In this document: in pieces, positions 7,407-16,149 of the stretch
Layout of the letters: each line of letters opens with the position of its first letter
How positions within the stretch are numbered: the first letter of the stretch is position 1
Origin: Acidobacteriaceae bacterium
GTDB taxonomy: Bacteria; Acidobacteriota; Terriglobia; Terriglobales; Acidobacteriaceae
Direction: 5' to 3'
NCBI GenBank assembly: GCA_003152195.1
Contig: PLZN01000495.1
Span: 1-34,445, forward strand
DNA length: 34,445 bases
The notes under the pieces: generated by a model
Seen by the model: the letters and a program-made list of their open reading frames with translations, nothing else
What the model was told of the DNA's origin: nothing
Databases searched by the model: none
Program-made: the position numbers and the translations under genes

Positions 7407-8888
7407 ATGTCGGGTATCGCCGGGTCGGTAATCACCAAGGAACCGCGAGCGGAGAATGAACCAAGGGATGCGCGAGGCATTCCAGCCGAAAGAGGTGTGC
7501 CGCTGAAACTGAAACAGGGCTTGATGCGCAATCCGCTAAGGCGGTTTCACAATTACCGTGTCCCTAGACAGATCGCTAGGTGTGGTTTTCCTTGGGACAG
7601 GGTCTACACCTATTGTGAAACCGCTTTAAGCGGCCAACTCGCTAAGAACGCCAGCTGGATGTTCCTCGGCCAAGGCGTCAGCTTCGCTGTCCAGGCATGT
7701 TACTTCGTCCTGCTCGCACGCTTGCTGGGCGCCGACCAGTATGGAATTTTCGTTGGTGCCGCTGCCGCCGTCTCGCTGCTGAGCCAGTACAGCACGCTCG
7801 GCTCAGGCATGGTCCTGCTCCGCCAGGTGAGCCGCCACAACGGCGAATTCCCGCAGTACTGGGGCAACGTGCTCCTCACCACGCTCAGCGTCGGGCTCCT
7901 TGTCATCGTGAGCCTCGCCATGTTTGGTAAGTGGATGGTTGGCCCAGCCAGCGCCTCTGTCATCGTTCTCGTTGCCGTGGGCGAATGCACCTGCGCGCGC
8001 CTCGCCGAGGGCGGCGGGCAAGCCTTCCAGGCCTTTGAACAACTCAAGCTCACCGCCGCTCTCACCTCCCTCACAAATATCGCGCGCCTCGTCACCGCTG
8101 CAGGCATGGTGCTTGTTCTCCACCGCGCTACCGTGCGTCAGTGGGTCATTGCTTCGCTCGCGGTTTCCTGCCTCTCCGCCGCTATGGCCCTCATCCTGGT
8201 GACCACTCGTCTCGGCTTGCCTAAGTTCGACTTTCACTTGCTTCGTAAGCGGGCCCTTGAAGGCATCGGCTTCTCCATTGCCGCCAGCACCACGTCCATC
8301 TACAACGACATCGATAAGGCCATGCTCAGCCGCTACGGCATGCTCGCCGCCAACGGAATTTACAGCATGGCGTATCGCGTCGTCGACATGAGCTGCACTC
8401 CTATCCGCTCGCTCCAGTCAGCCGCCTTTCCGCGCTTTTGCCAGATGGGGAGGAACGGGGCGCGCGGCTCGATCGGTCTCACGCGGAGACTGCTCGGCAA
8501 GACATTGCCCTTCGGCCTGCTGGCAGCCGTTGTCATGTTTCTGGCTGCGCCCATTATTCCTTACGTAGTAGGCCGGAGCTTCGCCAACAGCGTCTCCGCA
8601 CTGCAATGGTTGTGTCTGCTGCCGGTCTTCCGCAGCCTTCACCTCAGTGCTGGGGACACGCTTACCGGCGCCGGCTACCAGCGCTACCGCACCGCCGCGC
8701 AGCTCATCGCCGCAGCGTTGAACTTCGGCCTCAACCTCTGGCTTATCCCCGCCTACTCATGGCATGGAGCAGCCTGGTCGAGCCTGGTGACCGATGGAGC
8801 CCTTGCCGCCGGCAACTGGATCGTGCTCAGCCTGTTGATTCGCAGGGAGAACCACACCGTCCTCGAAAGTCAAGTCGCCGCCATATAG
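7407..8888 (+). CDS. Wzx-type polysaccharide flippase
   Basis: A 493-residue polytopic inner-membrane protein of the MATE/MVF-like oligosaccharide flippase superfamily, expected to move the undecaprenyl-linked repeat unit to the periplasm. The conserved start is at about 78-120 (NASWMFLGQGVSF, then LLARLLGADQYGIF), followed by many hydrophobic helices to about 483; FSIAASTTSIYNDIDKAMLSRYG (about 290-312) is a typical mid-protein signature. The first 75 or so residues are basic and unusual for the family. They are encoded partly by a palindromic stretch at 7535-7631, so the true start may be ATG 7524 or later; neither ATG has a strong ribosome site. The gene is rich in CTC/CGC/GCC codons compared with the genes after 9760, suggesting a separate origin. 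A hairpin follows at 8932-8957. Confidence 0.88.
   Translation: MSGIAGSVITKEPRAENEPRDARGIPAERGVPLKLKQGLMRNPLRRFHNYRVPRQIARCGFPWDRVYTYCETALSGQLAKNASWMFLGQGVSFAVQACYFVLLARLLGADQYGIFVGAAAAVSLLSQYSTLGSGMVLLRQVSRHNGEFPQYWGNVLLTTLSVGLLVIVSLAMFGKWMVGPASASVIVLVAVGECTCARLAEGGGQAFQAFEQLKLTAALTSLTNIARLVTAAGMVLVLHRATVRQWVIASLAVSCLSAAMALILVTTRLGLPKFDFHLLRKRALEGIGFSIAASTTSIYNDIDKAMLSRYGMLAANGIYSMAYRVVDMSCTPIRSLQSAAFPRFCQMGRNGARGSIGLTRRLLGKTLPFGLLAAVVMFLAAPIIPYVVGRSFANSVSALQWLCLLPVFRSLHLSAGDTLTGAGYQRYRTAAQLIAAALNFGLNLWLIPAYSWHGAAWSSLVTDGALAAGNWIVLSLLIRRENHTVLESQVAAI
7535..7631. repeat. Inverted repeat inside the flippase 5' coding region
   Basis: GCTAAGGCGGTTTCACAAT (7535-7553) pairs with ATTGTGAAACCGCTTTAAGC (7612-7631) with few mismatches. 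Smaller matching pieces (GTGTCCC with GGGACA, and TAGGTGT with ACACCTA) lie between the arms. It covers codons about 43-75, the part of the protein with no family counterpart. Confidence 0.7.
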
Positions 8889-9294
8889 AGCCGATTTCCG
8901 GTTGCTAATTCCCAGCCGAGTACATCCAAAGGCGGCCTTTCTTGCCAGAAAGGCCGCGCCATCTTCGGCGGCTTCGCTGTACACCCTTGCGAGCTGAGTA
9001 AGGGAGGGTGCCAAAACCTCGCCTTCCCTTTGAGACCTGCATTCTGACGGCGTCGGCGGCCATACGGTCTGATGTCCTCTGGCCTGCAGTTTATAGTCAG
9101 GGACGAAGCATCTCTGGACAACTGAGACCTGGCCTAAAGCGAAGACAAAGGAAAGCCAATTCGGGCTAAAATCTTCGCGATGGGAGGGCCTTCACAATCG
9201 GCGTACCGCCATTGCAGTTTTTTCGCGGAGACCGGCCCGGGCACACCTATAGTAAAAAAGCGCTCTAGATGCTTGTCAGGAAAGGTTGCATAGC
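8889..9294. other. Intergenic gap with a terminator-like hairpin
   Basis: This 406-base gap separates the flippase from a small secreted-protein gene. It holds the hairpin at 8932-8957 and a possible -10 box (TATAGT, 9248-9253) with no convincing -35 box. No open frame here has both a ribosome site and a recognisable product. Confidence 0.5.
8932..8957 (+). terminator. Terminator-like hairpin after the flippase
   Basis: GCGGCCTTTC (8932-8941) and GAAAGGCCGC (8948-8957) form a perfect 10-bp stem with loop TTGCCA, 44 bases after the flippase stop codon. No clear T-tract follows. The stem closely resembles the inner hairpin of the palindromic elements at 23461 and 27062 (GCGGCTTTC/GAAAGCCGC), so it could instead be a relic of that family. 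Confidence 0.6.
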
Positions 9295-9672
9295 ATGCGC
9301 ACGCTCTTGATCACGGCGGCACTTCTACTCCCCCACGTTTGCGCACATGGGCAGACTGTCCAGCAGAAGGCAGCTACGAAGACACTTGCCCGGAAGGCGC
9401 AGGCCCAGTGCGATGCACAGACCCCAAAAGTCGCCAGGACACTTACGGCCTTGGTTAAAGAAACGCGGGTTTATGCCGTTTTCTATTCGCCTAAGTTTTC
9501 GAAATGCATCGCGGCGGTCTACCTTCCGATCGACAAGTATCTCATCGCGGCTAGCCTGATTAACTTAGATCCTGCTGCCGGGACGCAGCATATCGTTTGG
9601 GAAGACCTCTTTCCCAAACCGTTTGATGCCATCTCCGCACTCGATTTGCAGATTGATAAGCTAAGCAAATGA
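9295..9672 (+). CDS. Small secreted protein of unknown function
   Basis: A 125-residue protein that I do not recognise. A signal peptide is clear: MRTLL, a hydrophobic core, and a likely cut after CAHGQ near residue 20. The mature part is lysine-rich at first (QQKAATKTLARKAQAQ), then has a compact alternating pattern (VYAVFYSPKFSKCIAAVYLPIDKYLIAASLI) that looks like beta strands. It has two cysteines (QCDAQ and SKCIAA) that could form a disulfide in the periplasm. ATG at 9295 is chosen because AGGAAAGG sits about 9 bases upstream; the TTG at 9286 directly abuts that site. It heads the co-directional run of export genes, so a role in polysaccharide export is possible but unproven. Confidence 0.7.
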   Translation: MRTLLITAALLLPHVCAHGQTVQQKAATKTLARKAQAQCDAQTPKVARTLTALVKETRVYAVFYSPKFSKCIAAVYLPIDKYLIAASLINLDPAAGTQHIVWEDLFPKPFDAISALDLQIDKLSK

Positions 9673-9717
9673 TAAGAGCCCTGTGTCCATCCAGGCGAAG
9701 ACCGCCGGGCTGGCTGA

Positions 9718-9746
9718 GCCGGCTCGAACGAAATACGAGAGCCGGC
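9718..9746 (+). other. Hairpin just before the TPR gene start
   Basis: GCCGGCTC (9718-9725) pairs with GAGCCGGC (9739-9746) around a 13-base loop, ending 13 bases before ATG 9760 and next to its AAGGG ribosome site. It could end some transcripts or limit translation of the downstream gene; no T-tract follows. Confidence 0.45.
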
Positions 9747-9759
9747 AAGGGTGCAAAAG

Positions 9760-11067
9760 ATGTTGAAACGACGCTGCGCGTTCGCACTTAAGATCGGCTG
9801 TCTGGCGGCACTCATGGTGGGCATCGCCTGGAATGTGCGCTTTGGGATCGCCGATCTTTTGGCCCGCCGGAAGCAGCCGGACGATACTCGCATGGCCATG
9901 CGCCTGCTGCCCGCAACTGCGGTCTATCCAGCGCAACTTGCCGATGAGGTTTATGCCATAGATCCCGCATCCGCGAAATCGCTGCTGCAGGGGGCAGTGA
10001 AACTCGACCGCTATGACGCGTCGAGCTGGATCCGGCTGGGGCTCTTGTATGAGTCCGAGGGCGATCTTCCCCAGGCCGAAGAGGCGCTGTTGCGCGCGGC
10101 GGGTGCGGATTCTACCTTTCTTCCCAGCTGGTCGCTGGCAAACTTTTATTTTCGCCGTGAGAATGCTGCCCGCTTCTGGTACTGGGCCCGAAGAGCCGCT
10201 CAGATGGCTCCGGACGACGCTACACCCCTATTCCGTCTGGCCTGGTACGTTAGTCCGAATGCCCGGGAAATTGCAGGCCGTCTGCAAGTGCAAAGGCCGG
10301 TAATCGAAGTCCAATTCGTCAATTTTCTAATGGCCCAGGGAGATCCCGAGGCCGTGACTGAGGCCGCATCGCATCTGCTGGTGGCGGGGAAGGAGGCCGA
10401 AACCCTGCTGGAGGTATGCGACTGGCTCATCGACCACCAGCATCCCGATCTGGCGCTACCACTCTGGAATGAGCTTGCGGAGCGTCATCAGATCCCGTAC
10501 GCACAACTTGTGGCAGGGTCCACAGACGCGGTTACGAACGGCGGATTCGGCAAATCGCCCGCATCCCGGGGCTTCGATTGGCACCTGAAGCCTGTAGAGG
10601 GGGTAAGCTCTTTTTTGAACGTCAATCCGAATGCGCTTGGTTTCGATTTCTCTGGAGAGGAGCCAAACAGTTTTCTGATCATGAACCAGGCCGCTCCCGT
10701 TCAGCCGCAGAAGCATTATGTCCTGGCCATCGACTACGAGACCTCCGGCATTCCTCCCGGCAGCGGGATTGAATGGTTGGTGACGGATGTTGCATCAGGC
10801 GCCGTATTGGCCAGGACGGGCAGCCTTTCCGCGGAGCGAGGAGGAGAGACATCCGCTTGCGTCGCGGCCACTGATGGAACTAAGTTCGTCAATTTATCGC
10901 TACTTTACCAGCGGCAGCCAGGCACCGTGCGGGTCGAGGGGAAGCTAACCCTCAAAGGAGTGAGACTCTCCGGCGCTCCCGCAGAGGCTTGCATGACGGG
11001 AAAATCTCCGCTTCCGGACCTGTCTCCCCGGGGTTATGAGCCTACACTCGTGGTTAATGGAGGTTGA
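9760..11067 (+). CDS. Membrane-anchored TPR protein with C-terminal beta domain
   Basis: A 435-residue protein from ATG 9760, with AAGGG about 8 bases upstream; GTG 9751 is an alternative. One N-terminal helix (CAFALKIGCLAALMVGIAW) suggests an inner-membrane anchor with the rest in the periplasm. Residues about 60-240 carry TPR-like helical pairs (YDASSWIRLGLLYESEGDLPQAEEALLRA). From about 255 (VTNGGF) the pattern is beta-rich, with GFDWHLKP and a long hydrophobic-alternating stretch that looks like a carbohydrate-binding jelly roll. The gene lies 131 bases upstream of the wza-like exporter. A scaffold or polysaccharide-binding role in the export complex is inferred; no enzyme motif is seen. 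Confidence 0.75.
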   Translation: MLKRRCAFALKIGCLAALMVGIAWNVRFGIADLLARRKQPDDTRMAMRLLPATAVYPAQLADEVYAIDPASAKSLLQGAVKLDRYDASSWIRLGLLYESEGDLPQAEEALLRAAGADSTFLPSWSLANFYFRRENAARFWYWARRAAQMAPDDATPLFRLAWYVSPNAREIAGRLQVQRPVIEVQFVNFLMAQGDPEAVTEAASHLLVAGKEAETLLEVCDWLIDHQHPDLALPLWNELAERHQIPYAQLVAGSTDAVTNGGFGKSPASRGFDWHLKPVEGVSSFLNVNPNALGFDFSGEEPNSFLIMNQAAPVQPQKHYVLAIDYETSGIPPGSGIEWLVTDVASGAVLARTGSLSAERGGETSACVAATDGTKFVNLSLLYQRQPGTVRVEGKLTLKGVRLSGAPAEACMTGKSPLPDLSPRGYEPTLVVNGG

Positions 11068-11198
11068 TCGATCGTCTCCCTGGCGAAATGAACTGGATGA
11101 CATCCGGGATCATCAGGCGTATAAATGGGCCAACCGCTACGGGCAACTTAGCAGGTGACTGCCCAAGAGTGGATTAATAAGTTGGCTCCACATCCCCC

Positions 11199-12233
11199 AT
11201 GACTCACCATAAGATCACTGCCATCCAACTTGTGTCCCGGGAAGCAGACTATCCGCAATGCCTGCGGATTAGTTCTTTGGCGTGGCTGGGTCTGTGCTGG
11301 CTGGTATTGGGCGGCTCCGTTTATGCGCAGCAACCTGAGCGGGCCATTTCTGCGGTATCGAACCTCGATTACGTCTACTCAAATTTGCCGACGCAGCCGG
11401 TAGGGCCCGACGATCTGCTGGCGTTATCCGTCTACGATTCTCCGGAACTCACGCGCACCGTGCGCGTGGATGCCGATGGCAATATCCGCTTGCCCATGCT
11501 CAGAGACCCCATCCAGGTGCGCGGCATGGTTCCGGCACAGGTGGAATCCACGATTGCCAACTCCCTGACGAAGGGAAAAGTGCTGGTGGATCCCATCGTG
11601 ACCGTAACCATTGTGGAGTACCAAAGCCGGCCGGTCAACGTGGTTGGAGCGGTCAAGACTCCGCTGGTTTTTCAGGCGACACGGCCCGTTCCGCTGCTGG
11701 ATGCAATCGCTCGGGCAGGGGGGATCAGAGAAGATGCCGGCTCCGACATTGTCGTCAGCCAGGAAGTCATGCGGGAAGGAAAGCAGGCCAGGATCACCCA
11801 GACCATACCTGTTCGGAATCTGATTGATAATGCCGATCCCAGTCTTAACGTGATGCTGCATGGCGGCGAGGAAGTTCTGGTTGCCGAGGCACGGAAGATC
11901 TACGTGGTTGGGAACGTCAAGAAGCCTGGAGCTTACCCGATCCGCAATGACGAAGAGGCCACAATCCTGCAGGTACTGGCCCTCTCGGAAGGCCTAAGCC
12001 CCTATCCGGGCAAGGTGGCGTATGTATATCGCAGATCGGCTGCCGGCACAAGGACGGAGGTTCCCATTGCCCTGGCGAAGATTATGAAGCGCAAATCGCC
12101 GGACGTGGCGCTGATGGCCAACGACATACTCTACATACCGGATAACAAGGGGCAGCGTATCACGGCAGAAACGCTGGATCGGATCACCGGCTTTGGCGCC
12201 CAAACCGCTACCGACTTCGTTATCTGGCACTGA
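11199..12233 (+). CDS. Wza-like polysaccharide export protein
   Basis: A 344-residue outer-membrane export protein. A signal peptide with an unusually long N-region ends near VYAQ (residues 24-44). The polysaccharide export domain (PF02563) starts at VGPDDLLALSVYDSPELT (68-85), followed by two SLBB-type segments: VNVVGAVKTPLVF with LLDAIARAGGI, and IYVVGNVKKPGAYPI with ILQVLALSEGLSP. No lipobox cysteine is present at the cleavage site, unlike E. coli Wza, and it is slightly shorter; the C-terminal stretch does not show an obvious pore helix. The start has a poor ribosome site, so a later start cannot be excluded. It is 10 bases upstream of the wzc-like gene, a normal exporter/kinase pair. Confidence 0.92.
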   Translation: MTHHKITAIQLVSREADYPQCLRISSLAWLGLCWLVLGGSVYAQQPERAISAVSNLDYVYSNLPTQPVGPDDLLALSVYDSPELTRTVRVDADGNIRLPMLRDPIQVRGMVPAQVESTIANSLTKGKVLVDPIVTVTIVEYQSRPVNVVGAVKTPLVFQATRPVPLLDAIARAGGIREDAGSDIVVSQEVMREGKQARITQTIPVRNLIDNADPSLNVMLHGGEEVLVAEARKIYVVGNVKKPGAYPIRNDEEATILQVLALSEGLSPYPGKVAYVYRRSAAGTRTEVPIALAKIMKRKSPDVALMANDILYIPDNKGQRITAETLDRITGFGAQTATDFVIWH

Positions 12234-12243
12234 GATCCGCAAT

Positions 12244-14457
12244 ATGCGCAAAGAAGAGATCGCAATCCCAGAGGTAAGCGCCAACGGTTTCGATCGCCAA
12301 CCGATCTCCCATCCGGTTGTTCTTCCTGCGCTTGAGAAGGAAGCGGCGCTCAGCGGACCTTCTCTCTCCCAGTATCTCTGGATGGTTAAGCGCCACCGCT
12401 GGAAGCTGGTTGCATTCGTGGCTTTTTCCGTAGTTGCCACAGTGATCGTTTCTAAGCGATTGACTCCGCTCTATGAGTCTACCGCGGTCATTGATATCGA
12501 TCGTCAAACGCCGGCCGCCGTCCTTGGCGATGAGAGTAGGGCCGCCAACAACTCCGCGGATGTGGAGAACTTTCTTACCACGCAGGAGCAAATCGTCCAA
12601 TCGGACGCCGTTCTCCGCCCCGTCGTGGAGAAATATCATCTCACTACGCCGGCTCTTCGAAAGCTGGCAAAAAATAAGCTCCTCTCCTCGCGGCTCAAGG
12701 ACGCACCGATCGAACTGCCCGGCCTGAAAGTCACTCGTCCTTTGCATACCTTTCTGCTTCTGATCAGTTACCGTTCTCCGGATGCGCAGCTTTCCGCCGA
12801 TGTCGTCAATGAGATCGCCAGGAGCTACATACGTCATACCTATGACATTCGCTTTCAGGCAGCTTCCCAGATGACGGGCTATATGGAAAAGCAGCTTGAA
12901 GAGCTGAAGGCCCAGATGGAGCGGTCCGCGGGCGCGTTGGCTAACCTCGAGAAGGATCTCGATGTGATCAACCCGGAGGAAAAAACTGACGTCTTTTCCG
13001 CCCGGTTACTGCACCTCGATAACGACCTCACCGCGGCCGAGGTGGATCGGGCAAGCAAAGAAGCTGCGTACAACGCGGTGAAGAGCGGTTCCTTGCCGGC
13101 TGCGGAAGCGTCCGGCCAAGGGGAGCAGCTGCGTGCCCTGGAAGAAAAGCTGAACGAGTCCACAGAGAAGTTCGCTGAAATTCAGACGCAGTTCGGTTCA
13201 TCCCACCCCGTATTCAAGAAGGCGTCCAGCCAGATAACCGAATTACAGTGGCAGGTCGATGTTCTACGGCGGCGCATCGTCCAAAGAGTAGGCAGCGATT
13301 ATCAGCAGGCCGTGAATCGGGAATCTCTCCTGCGCCAGGACATGACACAGGCCAAGGCTGAATTCGACCAGATGAATGCCCGTTCCTTCGAATACAAGGC
13401 CCTGAAACAGGAAGCGGACACCGACAAAGCACTCTATGAGGAGCTCATCCGCAAGATTCGGGAGGCCGGTATCAACGCCAGTTTTGAAAGCAGTTCGATC
13501 CGGCTGGCGGATATTGCTCGTCCCGCGCTCTACCCCTCTTTCCCCAAGGTCGCCCTGAATGCTTTACTGGCCTTATTCGGCTCTACCATCATCGGCCTGA
13601 GCATCATCCTCCTCATGGATGCTTTGGATACGACTGTCCTGGACAGCGAACACCTGCAGCGAGAACTGCGGGTTCCCATGCTTCCTTCCCTTCCCGTGGG
13701 GAAATTTACCATGGGCACCTTGCCTATGCAGGAGATGCCTGCGGATCCGGACGCAAGGTTCAATAGAAGCGCTGTTAAAGATGCGCTGGCTGCGCCGAAT
13801 CGCGCTTTCGATGAAGCCATTCGTACCTTGAGAAGTTCTATTCTGCTATCCGCGGGTCTTGAGCACCATCCCAGAAGCATGCTCGTGACCTCCGCATCCC
13901 CTGCTGAAGGAAAGTCGACGATTGCGCTCTACCTGGCGGCAGCTCACAGCCAGCAGCAGCGGAGGACTTTGTTGATCGACGGCGATATGCGCCGGCCCGT
14001 GATTAAGCTAGGCGTTTCCAATGACCGTGGCCTTTCCGACGTCGTCAATGGCACGATGCACTGGCGTGAAGCCGTCCAGACTCCATATGCCTATCCGGAT
14101 CTGGATATTCTGTCGGCTGGTCCGTCATCGCGCCGGGTGGCAGACCGCATCGGAATTGTGCTGAGGTCGATCCTCGATGAGGCGGAACGTGAGTACGACC
14201 TGGTGGTCATCGATTCGCCTCCGCTGCTTGGCTTTGCCGAACCCCTGGAAATTGCTGCATTGGTGGACGGCGTAATCGTGGTTGCGCGCGCGGGGCGCAC
14301 GAACCGCAGTGCGGTAGCCAGCGTGGTAGAACAACTCAAGCGCGTACGCGCCGACATCATTGGCATTGTTCTCAATGGGGTCCGGGCAGACATGAGTGCG
14401 CAATATTACTACTACAGTGCTCGCTATTACAGTCACTACACCACTCATGATCGCTGA
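12244..14457 (+). CDS. Wzc-like chain-length regulator and tyrosine kinase
   Basis: A 737-residue inner-membrane BY-kinase that controls polymer length and export with the Wza-like protein. Wzz domain with first membrane helix about 51-73, a long periplasmic coiled coil (about 205-410; EKQLEELKAQMERSAGALANLEKDL), a second helix about 435-457, then the cytoplasmic kinase: Walker A in ASPAEGKST (about 550-558), Walker A' LLIDGDMRRP (about 576-585) and Walker B VVIDSPP (about 653-659). The C-terminus has a cluster of seven tyrosines (YYYY, YY, Y) that are the likely autophosphorylation sites. ATG 12244 starts 10 bases after the upstream stop codon; the frame is open further upstream from TTG 12193, but that would overlap the exporter gene. 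Confidence 0.94.
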   Translation: MRKEEIAIPEVSANGFDRQPISHPVVLPALEKEAALSGPSLSQYLWMVKRHRWKLVAFVAFSVVATVIVSKRLTPLYESTAVIDIDRQTPAAVLGDESRAANNSADVENFLTTQEQIVQSDAVLRPVVEKYHLTTPALRKLAKNKLLSSRLKDAPIELPGLKVTRPLHTFLLLISYRSPDAQLSADVVNEIARSYIRHTYDIRFQAASQMTGYMEKQLEELKAQMERSAGALANLEKDLDVINPEEKTDVFSARLLHLDNDLTAAEVDRASKEAAYNAVKSGSLPAAEASGQGEQLRALEEKLNESTEKFAEIQTQFGSSHPVFKKASSQITELQWQVDVLRRRIVQRVGSDYQQAVNRESLLRQDMTQAKAEFDQMNARSFEYKALKQEADTDKALYEELIRKIREAGINASFESSSIRLADIARPALYPSFPKVALNALLALFGSTIIGLSIILLMDALDTTVLDSEHLQRELRVPMLPSLPVGKFTMGTLPMQEMPADPDARFNRSAVKDALAAPNRAFDEAIRTLRSSILLSAGLEHHPRSMLVTSASPAEGKSTIALYLAAAHSQQQRRTLLIDGDMRRPVIKLGVSNDRGLSDVVNGTMHWREAVQTPYAYPDLDILSAGPSSRRVADRIGIVLRSILDEAEREYDLVVIDSPPLLGFAEPLEIAALVDGVIVVARAGRTNRSAVASVVEQLKRVRADIIGIVLNGVRADMSAQYYYYSARYYSHYTTHDR

Positions 14458-14481
14458 GCCTTTCCCCCGTAGATTTCTCCG

Positions 14482-16149
14482 ATGCCATCAGAACAGTCCG
14501 CAGGATGCAAAGTGATACCGATGGCGAAGGGTGGTGTCGTTTATCTGTGTGTCTGGTCGGGAGACGCGAAACGTGCGCGCGATCTGGTGGGCAATCGCCG
14601 TCCTGGGATCGAGATCAGGGAATTCCCGCATCGCATGCTGCGAGTAAGTGGGTTCACCGAGCGGATTCGTCTGCTGCGCGGGTTTCGGGGCCGGGCCATC
14701 GTCTTTTACTTCCAATCCCTCACTGACTTCAAGCACAGGCAGATTCTCGGATGCATCCAATTTCTGCACCGATGCCAGGAAACAGTACTGTGCGATCAGG
14801 AGGGACGTTGGGAGTCGATTGGAAATGTCGATATCCTCCGGTCGGCCTCCGGAGTTCTGGTCAGCATCCTGCTTGACGTGAAGACCCTGATCTTCTGGTG
14901 GTGTTATCTCCACCTCTGGCTTATGCGCGCTAAGCTCGTTCCCGCCCATATAGGCGGCGCTAACCCCGAGATCGCTTATCTGATTCCGAACCCTGCAAAC
15001 ATGGGCTCCGGGGGAGGGGCGATAAGTCACATTCGCGGTTTCCTGTACGGTCTGAAGGCCGCCAGAATAACCTGCCGAGTCTTCAGCGGTACGGCGTTGG
15101 CACAGGATGCTTTTGAGAACGAGATCATAGCCGCCGGAAGCCGTCCTTACTTCTTCTGGGGGGCCGCCATGCTTTCCTACAACTTCGTATTTGCCCGAGG
15201 AGTACAAAGATATCTCGCCTCGGACGCTCCACGTTTCTTTTATCAACGGCATTTCGCTTTTTCGATTGCCGGAGCGCTCCTCTCCAGACGCTTGAAGGTC
15301 CCGTTAATTCTTGAATACAACGGTTCGGAAGCGTGGGTCGCGAAACACTGGGACCCTAACCCTCTCCGAAACTGGATCAGGTTGTGCGAGGACGTGACGC
15401 TGCGCTGCGCGGCCAGGATCATTGTGGTTTCCGATGTGCTAAGGGAGGAATTACTGGAGAGAGGTATTCCGGCAGATCGCATTCGGGTGAATCCGAATGC
15501 CGTAGATCCGAACTATTTTTATCCCGGACGGGGGAGGGAATTGGGACGCAGACAACTTGATGTAGAACCCGATGAAGTGCTGATCGGCTTTGTGGGAACT
15601 TTCAGCCTATGGCACGGAATTGAGATACTCCAGCAGGCAATCGTCAGTTTGCTAAGCAGTTCTCCGCCACGCCGCTTGCGCTTTGTTCTGATCGGCGATG
15701 GTTTGCTCCATGGAGAAATGCGTTCCGCCCTGGCCGCGTACGAGAGCACCGGAGAGGTGATATTTACCGGACCTCTGCCACGCGATAAGGTCGCCGAGTT
15801 CCTGGACGCTTCGGACATCCTGGTTTCACCTCATATTCCCATGCCGGATGGCAGCAGGTTCTTTGGGTCGCCAACCAAGCTTTTTGAGTACATGGCAATG
15901 GGCAAGGGCATTGTTGCCAGCCGCCTTGATCAGCTCGCCGAAGTTCTCGAGCATGACCGGACCGCGTGGCTGATCACCCCCGGCAACGTCGAAGAGCTTG
16001 CAGAGGCGATTTTGCGCCTTGCGCTGGATCAACCGAAACGTGAGGCGCTTGGGTCTGCCGCCCGGCGTGCCGCGGTGGAGCGCCATTGTTGGTCACACAA
16101 TGTTGCCTGCGCGCTGGGCGATTTCAACCTGGCCCCGTCAAGACGATGA
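14482..16149 (+). CDS. Family 4 glycosyltransferase with N-terminal membrane extension
   Basis: A 555-residue protein, about 160 longer than a standard GT4 enzyme. Residues about 17-120 form an extra domain (VVYLCVWSGDAKRARDL) that I cannot assign, followed by a long hydrophobic segment at 122-149 (VLVSILLDVKTLIFWWCYLHLWL). The GT4 part begins near 163 with AYLIPN, GSGGGAISHIRG, IIVVSDVLREELLERGI, NPNAVDPNYF, GFVGTFSLWHGIE, and SPTKLFEYMAMGKGIVAS in place of a classical EX7E. The hydrophobic segment would hold the enzyme at the inner membrane near the lipid-linked acceptor. The start is uncertain: ATG 14482 and ATG 14521 both have weak ribosome sites. Its TGA overlaps the next ATG as ATGA, so the two are translationally coupled. 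Confidence 0.88.
   Translation: MPSEQSAGCKVIPMAKGGVVYLCVWSGDAKRARDLVGNRRPGIEIREFPHRMLRVSGFTERIRLLRGFRGRAIVFYFQSLTDFKHRQILGCIQFLHRCQETVLCDQEGRWESIGNVDILRSASGVLVSILLDVKTLIFWWCYLHLWLMRAKLVPAHIGGANPEIAYLIPNPANMGSGGGAISHIRGFLYGLKAARITCRVFSGTALAQDAFENEIIAAGSRPYFFWGAAMLSYNFVFARGVQRYLASDAPRFFYQRHFAFSIAGALLSRRLKVPLILEYNGSEAWVAKHWDPNPLRNWIRLCEDVTLRCAARIIVVSDVLREELLERGIPADRIRVNPNAVDPNYFYPGRGRELGRRQLDVEPDEVLIGFVGTFSLWHGIEILQQAIVSLLSSSPPRRLRFVLIGDGLLHGEMRSALAAYESTGEVIFTGPLPRDKVAEFLDASDILVSPHIPMPDGSRFFGSPTKLFEYMAMGKGIVASRLDQLAEVLEHDRTAWLITPGNVEELAEAILRLALDQPKREALGSAARRAAVERHCWSHNVACALGDFNLAPSRR

Noticed and set aside
12193-12243. Upstream extension of the Wzc-like protein from TTG
   Set aside because: It would read through the end of the exporter gene; ATG 12244 follows the exporter stop codon at normal operon spacing.
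14488-15252. 254-codon open frame antisense to the long glycosyltransferase gene
   Set aside because: It lies wholly opposite a gene with strong family motifs and its product has no recognisable pattern; such frames are common opposite GC-rich genes.
16086-16145. Upstream extension of the heparinase-like protein
   Set aside because: It would overlap the preceding gene by 64 bases; ATG 16146 gives the common ATGA overlap and a better N-terminus.
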